Notes under the pieces: generated by a model | What the model saw: only the letters and a program-made list of their open reading frames with translations | Told to the model about the DNA's origin: nothing | Database searches by the model: none | Source: JASGDC01 sp047606545 | GTDB lineage: Bacteria > Actinomycetota > Actinomycetes > Actinomycetales > Micrococcaceae | DNA length: 64,000 nucleotides | Direction: 5' to 3' | NCBI GenBank assembly: GCA_047606545.1 | Contig: JASGEI010000002.1 | Location: 34,988-98,987, forward strand | Part shown: positions 52,370-60,528 of the stretch, piece after piece | Layout of the letters: each line of letters opens with the position of its first letter | How positions within the stretch are numbered: the stretch's first letter is position 1 | Made by a program: the position numbers and the translations under genes

Positions 52370-53854
52370 CTACCTAACATCTCCCATTAACTGGTGTGTC
52401 TTTTTAGTAACTGCAAATAGTAACAGACCAAATATAGCTGCTACAGCAGCCAATACTACGAAGTACTGTACTGCAGTTTGTTCAGTAAATGTCTTTGCTA
52501 CTGTACCTGAAAGAGCAGTACCTAGTGACATCGATAGGAAGAACACTCCCAACATTTGAGTTTTATATTTAGCTGGAGCTAGTTTTGTCGAAATTGAAAG
52601 CCCAATTGGCGATAGTAACAACTCAGCAATACTCAAGATGAACAAGATGAAGATTACGTATAGTAGTGGAGCAGTATTGTTTTGCATGTTAGCAATTGGT
52701 GCAAACAATACGAATGAAAGACCTGCAAGAAGCATTGCTGAAGCAAATTTAATTACTGCACTTGGTTGTTTCGGACCCCATCTATCCCATAGGGCTGCGA
52801 ATGAACTAGCCATTATTAATACGAAGAAAGGGTTGATAGAAGAAATCCAAGAAATTGGCATTGTCCAAATTCCAAATAGGTCGCGGTTAAGTTGCTTATC
52901 AGAAAATAGGGTCAATACTGTAGTTTGCTGGTAGTAAAGAATCCAGAAGACCACACTTGTAATATAAAGTGGAATGAAAGAAATTACTTTATTCTTTTCT
53001 TCTTTAGTCAATTCTTTATCGGTGAGCATTGTACGGTACAAGATAAGCGTCACCACGATTGAAGCTGTAACCATAATCAAGTCTAAGTTACCTGCATTGA
53101 AAATCTTAGTTAGGAATAAGATTGCAAGTGCTGCAATGATTACGATACCAGTAATAAGTGCTTTTTTGCTTTCATCCGCATTCATTGGGTTAGGAGCATG
53201 TTTAGCTTCTTGTGGTAGGCGGTGGCGACCTCGAATATACTGAGCTAGACCAAATGCCATACCAATTGCTGCAAGACCGAAACCGTAGTGGAATCCTGCG
53301 TTAACTTGAAGTAAACCAGTAAGTAGTGGACCAGTTACTGCACCGATATAGATACCCATATAGAAAATATTGAAACCAGCATCACGGCGGTGGTCACCAT
53401 GTTGATAAAGTCTGCCTACCATTGAAGAGGCATTTGACTTGACACCGCCACCACCCATTGCGATTAATGGTAGGGCAATACATAGACCGACTACACCTGG
53501 AATCAAAGCCATAGAAATGTGTCCACACATTACCATGATTGCTGAATAGAATAGTGTGCGCTCTGAACCGAATACTCGGTCTGCGAACCAAGCTCCTAAT
53601 ACTGCCGAGAAGTAAATGCCACCGGTATATGCTGTTACTACACCAGTTGCAATTACTGTCGATATCCCCAGACCACCCTGTGCTGGAGTGAAGTACATGT
53701 AGATAAATAGAATACCTGACATGCCGTAGAAGGAGAAACGCTCCCACACTTCGACACCGAAGAGGTTAGCGAGGGCTCGTGGATGCCCCATAAATGATTT
53801 TTCTTCTTTACCGCGAATTTTTGCTTCTGAACGGCTAACTGTTTTTTGTTCCAT
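52370..53854 (-). CDS. Peptide MFS transporter (POT/PTR2 family), second copy
   Basis: A 494-residue POT carrier with the same plan as its neighbour: VEVWERFSFYGMSGILFIYM in helix 1, MGGGGVKSNASSMVG and FNIFYMGIYIGAVTGPLLTG. About 14 membrane helices are visible. The two copies are clearly homologous along their whole length but differ at many positions, so the duplication is not recent. Each has its own -10 box and terminator, which allows separate regulation. With the opp operon this makes three peptide importers in the window. Confidence 0.94.
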   Translation of the reverse strand: MEQKTVSRSEAKIRGKEEKSFMGHPRALANLFGVEVWERFSFYGMSGILFIYMYFTPAQGGLGISTVIATGVVTAYTGGIYFSAVLGAWFADRVFGSERTLFYSAIMVMCGHISMALIPGVVGLCIALPLIAMGGGGVKSNASSMVGRLYQHGDHRRDAGFNIFYMGIYIGAVTGPLLTGLLQVNAGFHYGFGLAAIGMAFGLAQYIRGRHRLPQEAKHAPNPMNADESKKALITGIVIIAALAILFLTKIFNAGNLDLIMVTASIVVTLILYRTMLTDKELTKEEKNKVISFIPLYITSVVFWILYYQQTTVLTLFSDKQLNRDLFGIWTMPISWISSINPFFVLIMASSFAALWDRWGPKQPSAVIKFASAMLLAGLSFVLFAPIANMQNNTAPLLYVIFILFILSIAELLLSPIGLSISTKLAPAKYKTQMLGVFFLSMSLGTALSGTVAKTFTEQTAVQYFVVLAAVAAIFGLLLFAVTKKTHQLMGDVR

Positions 53855-53861
53855 ACCCCTT

Positions 53862-53867
53862 ATTTTA
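53862..53867 (-). promoter_or_regulatory. -10 element of the second POT gene, predicted leaderless start
   Basis: On the minus strand TAAAAT ends 7 nt before the ATG. A GGGG in between is too close to the start to act as a ribosome site. Confidence 0.45.
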
Positions 53868-53931
53868 ACATGTCAGTAAGCTATGCTTATCTTGTAGCGC
53901 TCTATTCAAGTAAAAAGGATCCTAACAAAAC

Positions 53932-54801
53932 ATGAAAGCTGATGGAATTTTATTAATTGATAAGACTGCAGGACTTTCATCACATGCGGTAGTAGCTAAA
54001 GCACGTCACTTATTGCGTACTCGTAAAATTGGGCATGCAGGTACCCTTGACCCAATGGCTACGGGACTACTAATCCTTGGTATTAACCGAGGTACGAAAT
54101 TTCTGAATTATTTGATAACCTCATCAAAAAGTTATGATGCAACTATTAGGTTAGGGCAAAGCACAATAACTGATGATGCTGAAGGTGAAGTAATTTCAAC
54201 TAAAAATACTAGTGCTATTACCGATGAGCAAATTACACAAGAAGTAATAAAACTTACTGGCAATATTATGCAAGTGCCAGCAAAAGTTAGTGCGATAAAG
54301 ATAAATGGGCAGCGCTCTTATGCTAAAGTTCGGGCTGGAGAAAATGTAGAGTTAAAGGCACGGCCAGTTACGATATATGATTTCCAAGTTGCCAATATAA
54401 ATAGGGTAGAAGATTTTATTGATGTAGATGTTAGAGTAACTTGTAGTTCAGGTACTTATATTAGAGCTTTAGCCCGTGATATAGGTAATGCGTTAGATGT
54501 CGGTGGACATTTGACTAAATTACGTCGCACAAGTATTGAAAAATTTTCGGTTACTGATGCTGTGTCTATAGAAACTTTAAACAAAGATACTGCTCTATTG
54601 CCGTTAGCAAGTGTGGCAGCAGAATTATTTCCAAGTAGGCAATTAGATGCAAAGCAAGTTTTAGATGTGATGCATGGCAGGTTTATTTCTGCTGATAATC
54701 ATCAAGAAATTTATGCAGCTTACTATAAAAAAGAGCTAATTGCGCTACTTAAAAATAAAGGTAAGCATGCTCGCTTAGAATTGTTAGTAAAGATTAGCTG
54801 A
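53932..54801 (+). CDS. truB: tRNA pseudouridine-55 synthase
   Basis: TruB makes the conserved pseudouridine 55 of tRNA. The 289-residue enzyme shows DGILLIDKTAGLSSHAVV, the catalytic-Asp motif GHAGTLDPMATGLLILGI, YDATIRLGQSTITDDAEG and CSSGTYIRALARDIG. AAAAAGGATCC upstream is the ribosome site, somewhat far from the ATG. It leads a truB-ribF-small ORF group. Confidence 0.95.
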   Translation: MKADGILLIDKTAGLSSHAVVAKARHLLRTRKIGHAGTLDPMATGLLILGINRGTKFLNYLITSSKSYDATIRLGQSTITDDAEGEVISTKNTSAITDEQITQEVIKLTGNIMQVPAKVSAIKINGQRSYAKVRAGENVELKARPVTIYDFQVANINRVEDFIDVDVRVTCSSGTYIRALARDIGNALDVGGHLTKLRRTSIEKFSVTDAVSIETLNKDTALLPLASVAAELFPSRQLDAKQVLDVMHGRFISADNHQEIYAAYYKKELIALLKNKGKHARLELLVKIS

Positions 54802-54820
54802 TTTCACTTACGGGTGTAAG

Positions 54821-55795
54821 ATGAAGTATATGCGTGGAATTACAAATCTTGATGAATTGGCTGATAAAGATATTAGTACTTGTATTGCCATCGGAAACTT
54901 TGACGGAGTACACCGCGGACACCAATATATATTGGGTATCATGTTGAAAAAAGCTGCTGAAAAAAACTTAAGTACGCTAGCATTAACTTTTTCACCACAT
55001 CCAATTGAATTTCACCATCCAGAAATTAATTTTCAACATATTACTACAGCAAAACAAAAGTTACGTGAATTTGAAAATCTGGGAATTGATTACGCAGTGA
55101 TCATTGATTATTGTGCAGAATTAGCTGCAATGTCAGCTGAAGAGTTTTGTAAAGAAGTTTTAATAGATAAATTACATGCACAAGTAATTGTTGTTGGTGA
55201 AGACTTTACTTTTGGAAGAGATCGTTCTGGAAATATTGATACTTTACGTGAACTTGGCAATAAATACGATTTCGAAACGGTTGCTCTAGCTGATCATGGC
55301 ATTCCTAATACTAAAGGCAAGAAGCGTCGACTTTCTTCAACTTGGTTACGCGAAAGTTTAGCTGATGGGGATGTATCGTTAGCAGCTAAAATATTGGGAC
55401 GCTATCATTCAGTAGAAGGCAAAGTAGTTCATGGGGCAGCTCGTGGTCGTGAATTAGGATTTCCCACAGCAAATTTACAAAGTAACCCATCAGGTCTAAT
55501 TCCAGCAGACGGAGTTTATGCCGGCTGGTTGCATATTGGAAAAAGTCGTTATCCTGCAGCAATTTCAATTGGAACTAATCCTACATTTAAAGGAATCGAG
55601 AGTCGTCAAGTCGAAGCACACGTAATTAACCGTCCAGTCGAAGATGTTTCTGAGTTTGATTTATATGGCAGATACGTTCGTATTGAATTTGTAGAGCGAC
55701 TGCGCGGTATGGTTGCATATACTGGAGTAAAAAAGTTAGTGGAACAAATGAATTACGATATTGCGAAAACTGAAAGGATTTTAAGTGACAGCTAA
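54821..55795 (+). CDS. ribF: Bifunctional riboflavin kinase/FAD synthetase
   Basis: RibF converts riboflavin to FMN and FAD. The 324-residue protein has the N-terminal FAD synthetase with CIAIGNFDGVHRGHQYILG, TFSPHPIEF, VVGEDFTFGRDRSGN and SSTWLRESLADG. The C-terminal kinase follows with GRELGFPTANLQSNP and SIGTNPTF. It follows truB by 19 nt. Its final 11 nt overlap the next small gene. Confidence 0.95.
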   Translation: MKYMRGITNLDELADKDISTCIAIGNFDGVHRGHQYILGIMLKKAAEKNLSTLALTFSPHPIEFHHPEINFQHITTAKQKLREFENLGIDYAVIIDYCAELAAMSAEEFCKEVLIDKLHAQVIVVGEDFTFGRDRSGNIDTLRELGNKYDFETVALADHGIPNTKGKKRRLSSTWLRESLADGDVSLAAKILGRYHSVEGKVVHGAARGRELGFPTANLQSNPSGLIPADGVYAGWLHIGKSRYPAAISIGTNPTFKGIESRQVEAHVINRPVEDVSEFDLYGRYVRIEFVERLRGMVAYTGVKKLVEQMNYDIAKTERILSDS

Positions 55796-56102
55796 TATTA
55801 TGTATCGTATGGCATTGCGTTCAGATGCTTCAGCTATTGCAAAATTAGCTAAAGACTTACCTAAGAAATACTCAGAAGTCGTTTTTGGTGGCAGGGCTTT
55901 TGGGGTGGTTGCAGTTGCAGAAGATTCAGATAACTACGAAGTTTTTGGCGCCTCTTGGGCCATTATGGCAGATGAAGGGTATCATGCATTTATTCGTGTC
56001 AATGATAAATATGATAGTGAAGATACACATTCTAAACTGCAAGAGAAGCTCTATGAAAAAGCTGAAGATCGCCATATTGCAAAGTCCGATATTAAATTTT
56101 AA
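55785..56102 (+). CDS. Small conserved-looking protein of unknown function
   Basis: A 105-residue acidic soluble protein that I do not recognise. It starts at GTG inside the end of ribF (11-nt overlap) with GAAAGG 7 nt upstream, so it is translationally coupled and probably real. The N-terminus (YRMALRSDASAIAKLAKDL) recalls the first helix of GNAT acetyltransferases, but the protein is too short for that fold and no acetyl-CoA-binding motif is present. The middle (FGVVAVAEDSDNYEVFGASW) looks like beta strands, and the C-terminus (SKLQEKLYEKAEDRHI) is a charged helix. Its place between ribF and rpsO suggests no specific task. Confidence 0.6.
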   Translation: MTANIMYRMALRSDASAIAKLAKDLPKKYSEVVFGGRAFGVVAVAEDSDNYEVFGASWAIMADEGYHAFIRVNDKYDSEDTHSKLQEKLYEKAEDRHIAKSDIKF

Positions 56103-56158
56103 TCGCTACCCATTGCAGATAAAAGCTGTAACAAGTTTTATCTCTAATTACTAAGTGT

Positions 56159-56200
56159 TATACTGACTAAGGAGTATGCTGTAGTCTGCGGTGGCATACT
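56159..56200 (+). promoter_or_regulatory. rpsO: Promoter and leader hairpin of rpsO
   Basis: TATACT at 56159-56164 is a likely -10 box. Soon after the expected start, AGTATGC (56173-56179) and GCATACT (56194-56200) form a 7-bp stem with a 14-nt loop, followed by TTATTATTTTG. It resembles a weak attenuator or an S15-binding leader. The TTGGAG ribosome site of rpsO lies about 30 nt further on. Confidence 0.45.
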
Positions 56201-56240
56201 TTATTATTTTGAACGCAGTACCTAGTGAATTGGAGCTTTT

Positions 56241-56510
56241 GTGGCTTTAGACGCAAAAACTAAACAAGAAATTATTGAGAAATATGCTACAGCTGAAGGC
56301 GATACTGGTTCTCCAGAAGTACAAATTGCACTTCTAAGCCGTCGCATTTCAGGTCTTACCGAACATCTTAAAGAACACAAACATGACCACCACACTCGTC
56401 GTGGTTTGATGGGTTTAGTAGGTAAACGTAAGCGTCTTCTCGGATACTTAAAGCGTGTTGATATCGAACGTTACCGTGCTCTTATTGAGAGTCTTGGTCT
56501 GCGTCGATAA
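56241..56510 (+). CDS. rpsO: 30S ribosomal protein S15
   Basis: S15 binds the central domain of 16S rRNA early in 30S assembly. The 89-residue protein is canonical: ATAEGDTGSPEVQIALLSRR, HLKEHKHDHHTRRGL and GLVGKRKRLLGYLKRVDIER. It starts at GTG behind TTGGAGCTTTT. pnp lies downstream, as in most bacteria. Confidence 0.98.
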   Translation: MALDAKTKQEIIEKYATAEGDTGSPEVQIALLSRRISGLTEHLKEHKHDHHTRRGLMGLVGKRKRLLGYLKRVDIERYRALIESLGLRR

Positions 56511-56581
56511 TTATGTTGTTAGGTGGAGCAAGCTATGAGGCTTGTTCCACTTTTCAATAATTAAACGAAAATGAAATAAGT

Positions 56582-56695
56582 ACACAATGGTGCAAGAGGC
56601 CGGTCCTCGGTAGTGACTTCCGGGTTAATCTTTTTACCCCGTGGGTCTCGATCGAAGGCCGTAACACCTGGTACAGGTAGCTATTGTGTCGAGAC
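56582..56695 (+). ncRNA. Actino-pnp RNA motif (pnp leader)
   Basis: The region before pnp is unusually GC-rich for this genome and folds well by eye. An outer stem pairs ACACAAT (56582-56588) with ATTGTGT (56683-56689). Inside are hairpins GAGG-CCGGT-CCTC (56596-56608), GGGT...ACCC (56622-56639) and CCTG-GTA-CAGG (56667-56677); GTCTCG (56645-56650) can alternatively pair with CGAGAC (56690-56695). The Actino-pnp motif is a known conserved structure in the 5' leader of actinobacterial pnp genes; the position fits, while the exact Rfam match is inferred. It probably mediates control of PNPase by RNA processing. Confidence 0.65.
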
Positions 56696-56714
56696 AAAGA
56701 AAAGGAGCACTTTA

Positions 56715-59105
56715 GTGCAAGGAACTCAATCAGTTGAGACCGTTATTGATAACGGAAAATTCGGTACTCGTACCGTTAAATTTGAAACAGGTAGATTAGC
56801 AAAGCAAGCTGCAGGTGCAGCAATGGTATACATTGATGATGATACAGCTTTATTATCTGCAACATCAGTAGGAAAAACTCCAAAAGATCAGTTTGATTTT
56901 TTCCCACTAACAATTGACGTCGAAGAACGTATGTATGCTGCTGGGCGTATTCCAGGGTCTTTCTTCCGTCGTGAAGGTCGTCCATCAACAGAAGCAATCC
57001 TAGCTTGTCGTTTGATTGACCGTCCACTTCGCCCAGCATTCGTATCTGGTTTACGTAACGAAATTCAGGTAGTTGTAACTGTAATGGCTGTTGATCCAGA
57101 TGTACGTTATGACGTAGTAGCTATTAATGCTGCATCAATGTCTACTCAGCTTGCTGGTTTGCCATTCTCTGGTCCAGTTGGTGGGGTGCGCGTAGCACTT
57201 GTTGATGGACAGTGGATTGCTTTCCCTAAGCATTCAGAACTTGAAAATGCAGTATTCGATATGGTGGTAGCTGGTCGTATTGTTGGCGATGACGTAGCAA
57301 TCATGATGGTTGAAGCTGAAGCAACTGATAACGCATGGACTCTTATCAATGATAAGGGTGCTCAAGCACCTACTGAAGAAGTAGTAGCCGATGGTCTTGA
57401 AGCAGCAAAACCATTCATACGTCAGCTTTGTGAAGCTCAGACAGAATTAGCGCAGAAGGAAGCTCGTGAAACAGCTGAATTCCCACTATTCCCTGATTAC
57501 CAGGATGATGCATACGAAGCTGTAGAAGCTAAAGCAGCCGACAAAATTGCAGAAATTTACACAATTGCTGATAAACAAGAGCGTGATAATGCTGCAGCAG
57601 AACTTCAAGAGGAAGTTGTTAAAGAGTTAGCTCCTGATTTTGAAGAGCGAGAAAAAGAGCTTAATTCAGCTTTCAAAGCAATCACTAAGAAAACTGTACG
57701 TCAACGTATTCTTAAGGATCAGGTGCGTATCGATGGTCGTGGTTTAGCGGATATTCGCGAACTTCACGCAGATGTTGCAGTACTACCTCGGGTACACGGC
57801 TCTGCAATCTTCGAACGTGGTGAAACTCAGATTCTAGGCATTACTACTTTGAACATGCTACGCATGGAACAGCAGATTGATGCACTTTCACCAGTCACTT
57901 CCAAGCGTTATATGCATAACTACAACTTCCCACCTTATTCAGTAGGTGAGGTTGGCCGTGTAGGTAGCCCAAAGCGTCGTGAAATTGGTCATGGTGCATT
58001 AGCAGAACGTGCAATTGTGCCAGTATTGCCATCACGTGAAGAATTCCCATACGCTATCCGCCAGGTATCAGAGGCTCTTGGCTCGAATGGTTCTACTTCA
58101 ATGGGTTCTGTTTGTGCATCAACTCTCGGTTTACTAAGTGCTGGTGTTCCACTTCGTGCGCCAGTTGCTGGTATTGCGATGGGTCTGGTTTCTGATGAAA
58201 TTGATGGTAAGACTCATTACGCAGCTTTGACTGATATTTTGGGTGCAGAAGATGCATTCGGTGATATGGACTTCAAGGTAGCTGGTACTGAAGAATTTAT
58301 TACTGCTATCCAGCTTGATACTAAACTAGACGGTATTCCTGCTAAGGTATTGGCTGCAGCTTTGACTCAGGCTAAGCAAGCACGTTTGACTATCCTAGAT
58401 TTGATTAATACTACAATTGAATCTACTGGTGAAATGTCAGTACATGCACCTCGTATTCTTACAGTTTCTATTCCTGAAGAAAAAATTGGTGAAGTTATTG
58501 GACCTAAGGGTAAGATGATTAACCAAATTCAAGATGAAACTGGTGCCGAGCTTACTATCGAAGAAGACGGTACCGTGTACATAGGTGCAACTGGTGGTCC
58601 AGCTGCTGAAGCTGCACGCGATATGGTTAACGCAATCGCTAACCCACAAGTGCCTGAAGTTGGTGAACGTTACCTTGGTACTGTAGTCAAACTTGCAGCA
58701 TTTGGCGCATTTATTTCATTAGTGCCAGGTACTGATGGACTGCTACATATTTCTGAAATGCGTAAGCTAGTTAACGGCAAGCGTATTGAAGATGTTGAAG
58801 ATGTCCTAGGTGTAGGTCAAAAGGTACAAGTTGAGATTACTAAGGTTGATGATCGTGGTAAGCTTTCACTTTCGCCAGTAGTTGAAGGCTCGTCAGAGAC
58901 TAAAGATGAATACGAGGAAAAGCCACGTCGTAACAATCGTAACCACAACTCAAAGCGTAACGATCGTAACGATAACCGCAAAGATCGTGGAGAACGTCCA
59001 CGCCGTAACCGTCGTCACAAGCGAAACGGTGAAGAGCGTAATGATCGTAATGGCAAAAATGATCAGCATAAGAAAGCTCGTTCATTAGACGACATTGAAT
59101 TTTAA
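56715..59105 (+). CDS. pnp: Polyribonucleotide nucleotidyltransferase (PNPase)
   Basis: PNPase degrades RNA phosphorolytically from the 3' end and works in mRNA turnover. The 796-residue protein has two RNase PH domains (TRTVKFETGRLAKQAAGAAM; DQVRIDGRGLADIRELHADV; RMEQQIDALSPVTSKRYMHN), a KH domain (KIGEVIGPKGKMINQIQDET) and an S1 domain (GTVVKLAAFGAFISLVPGTD). A basic Arg/Asn/Lys-rich tail of about 60 residues follows, longer than in many homologues. AAAGGAG before the GTG at 56715 fixes the start; the open frame upstream to 56613 is the structured leader. Confidence 0.97.
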   Translation: MQGTQSVETVIDNGKFGTRTVKFETGRLAKQAAGAAMVYIDDDTALLSATSVGKTPKDQFDFFPLTIDVEERMYAAGRIPGSFFRREGRPSTEAILACRLIDRPLRPAFVSGLRNEIQVVVTVMAVDPDVRYDVVAINAASMSTQLAGLPFSGPVGGVRVALVDGQWIAFPKHSELENAVFDMVVAGRIVGDDVAIMMVEAEATDNAWTLINDKGAQAPTEEVVADGLEAAKPFIRQLCEAQTELAQKEARETAEFPLFPDYQDDAYEAVEAKAADKIAEIYTIADKQERDNAAAELQEEVVKELAPDFEEREKELNSAFKAITKKTVRQRILKDQVRIDGRGLADIRELHADVAVLPRVHGSAIFERGETQILGITTLNMLRMEQQIDALSPVTSKRYMHNYNFPPYSVGEVGRVGSPKRREIGHGALAERAIVPVLPSREEFPYAIRQVSEALGSNGSTSMGSVCASTLGLLSAGVPLRAPVAGIAMGLVSDEIDGKTHYAALTDILGAEDAFGDMDFKVAGTEEFITAIQLDTKLDGIPAKVLAAALTQAKQARLTILDLINTTIESTGEMSVHAPRILTVSIPEEKIGEVIGPKGKMINQIQDETGAELTIEEDGTVYIGATGGPAAEAARDMVNAIANPQVPEVGERYLGTVVKLAAFGAFISLVPGTDGLLHISEMRKLVNGKRIEDVEDVLGVGQKVQVEITKVDDRGKLSLSPVVEGSSETKDEYEEKPRRNNRNHNSKRNDRNDNRKDRGERPRRNRRHKRNGEERNDRNGKNDQHKKARSLDDIEF

Positions 59106-59118
59106 TTATTAGATAAGT

Positions 59119-59143
59119 TAGGGCTCAAGTTGCTTGGGCCCTA
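59119..59143 (+). terminator. Hairpin after pnp
   Basis: TAGGGCTCAAG pairs with CTTGGGCCCTA (one G-U pair) around a 3-nt loop. No U run follows, so it may be a weak terminator or a 3'-end stabiliser. Confidence 0.55.
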
Positions 59144-59190
59144 TACTTGTCTAGAGTGAAAAATTATTAGTTAACTAGTAGGAGTTCATC

Positions 59191-60528
59191 ACGGAAAAGA
59201 AACTTGTTCTAGATCGACCAAATTTTACTGAAATACTTTCTGAGTCTGAAGGCTCAGTGGTTAAACGTTCAGTACTACCCGGAGGCATTAGAGTTTTAAC
59301 TGAAAAAATGCCTGGGCAGCGTTCTGCGACTATTGGAATGTGGGTTGGAGTTGGTTCTCGTGATGAGCTTGAAGGGCAGCATGGTGCTACTCATTTCTTA
59401 GAACACTTACTTTATAAAGGTACTAGTCGTAGAAGCAGTATTGATATTGCTGCTGCTTTTGATGAGGTTGGTGGCGAATCTAACGCAGCTACTTCTAAAG
59501 AGAGCACTTGTTATTATGCACGAGTCCTAGATACTGACTTGCCGATGGCTATTGAAGTTATTGGAGATATGGTTACAGATGCGATTCTTGATAGTCAAGA
59601 GCTAGAAAATGAGCGGACAGTAATTCTAGAAGAAATCGCAATGGATCATGATGATCCGATGGATTTGGCCCATGAAAATTTTGCAGAACAAGTACTAGCT
59701 GGCTCTGAGTTGGCGCGTCCAATTGGGGGTACCGGAGAAGCAATTTTAAGTGTGCCACGCGATTCTGTTTGGCAACATTATAAAAAGTACTATGTTCCTG
59801 AGCAACTGGTAGTTACTGCCGCAGGTAGTGTTAACCATGAAGTTATCTGTAATCAAGTTCTCGATATTGTAAGCAGAAAATGGGACTTAAGTGATAGCGC
59901 ATTGCCAACTAATATCAGAAATCAGATACCACTTAATCTTGAAGATAAATCAAGTTATCGTGTATTAAATAAACAATTAGAACAAACTAATATTATTCTT
60001 GGTACTAAAGGAATGATTGCTACTGATGAACGTCGTCATGTTTTGCATGTGATGAATTCAATTTTAGGCGGTGGCATGTCTTCCCGCTTGTTCCAAGAAA
60101 TTCGTGAGAAACGTGGTTTAGCCTATTCAGTACATTCTTTTGCTGCCGGTTACTCTGACGCAGGGTATTTTGGTACTTATGCTGGTTGTGCTCCAGAAAA
60201 AGCTATTGAAGTGATTAAATTAATGCGAGCTGAAGTGGAGAAAATTGCTGACTATGGTGTTAGTGACGCAGAGCTTAAAAAAGCTAAAGGACAGATTTCA
60301 GGTGGAATTGTGCTTGCCTTAGAAGATACCGGCTCTAGGATGTCCCGCTTAGGTTCAGCAGAATTAGCATTAGGTAAGTACTATGATGTCAATGAATCTT
60401 TAGTACGCTCTGGTGCAGTTACTAAAGAACAAGTACAGGAATTAGCGCAAACATTGTGCAACGGTAAACAGACTCTAACAGTTGTTGGAGCATACCCAAA
60501 CCAGACAAGTTTTGAAGGATTAGTGTGA
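59191..60528 (+). CDS. M16 family zinc metalloprotease (PepR-like), possible ACG start
   Basis: A processing-peptidase-like protease. The inverted zinc motif is HGATHFLEHLLYKGT (HxxEH), with the distal Glu in ENERTVILEEIAMD; REKRGLAYSVHSFAAGYSD is the C-terminal substrate-binding region. The first standard start is GTG at 59257 (MVKRSVLPGGIRV), 423 residues. However, TAGGAG lies at 59179-59184, and the open frame right after it reads ATC ACG GAA AAG, with ACG 6 nt from the ribosome site. An ACG start gives 445 residues and an N-terminal extension similar in length to that of corynebacterial homologues. It follows pnp as in most actinobacteria and overlaps the next gene by 4 nt. Confidence 0.8.
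   Translation, partial: TEKKLVLDRPNFTEILSESEGSVVKRSVLPGGIRVLTEKMPGQRSATIGMWVGVGSRDELEGQHGATHFLEHLLYKGTSRRSSIDIAAAFDEVGGESNAATSKESTCYYARVLDTDLPMAIEVIGDMVTDAILDSQELENERTVILEEIAMDHDDPMDLAHENFAEQVLAGSELARPIGGTGEAILSVPRDSVWQHYKKYYVPEQLVVTAAGSVNHEVICNQVLDIVSRKWDLSDSALPTNIRNQIPLNLEDKSSYRVLNKQLEQTNIILGTKGMIATDERRHVLHVMNSILGGGMSSRLFQEIREKRGLAYSVHSFAAGYSDAGYFGTYAGCAPEKAIEVIKLMRAEVEKIADYGVSDAELKKAKGQISGGIVLALEDTGSRMSRLGSAELALGKYYDVNESLVRSGAVTKEQVQELAQTLCNGKQTLTVVGAYPNQTSFEGLV

Noticed and set aside
56613..56714. 34-codon N-terminal extension of pnp
   Set aside because: The region is a structured, GC-rich leader, and AAAGGAG directly precedes the GTG at 56715.
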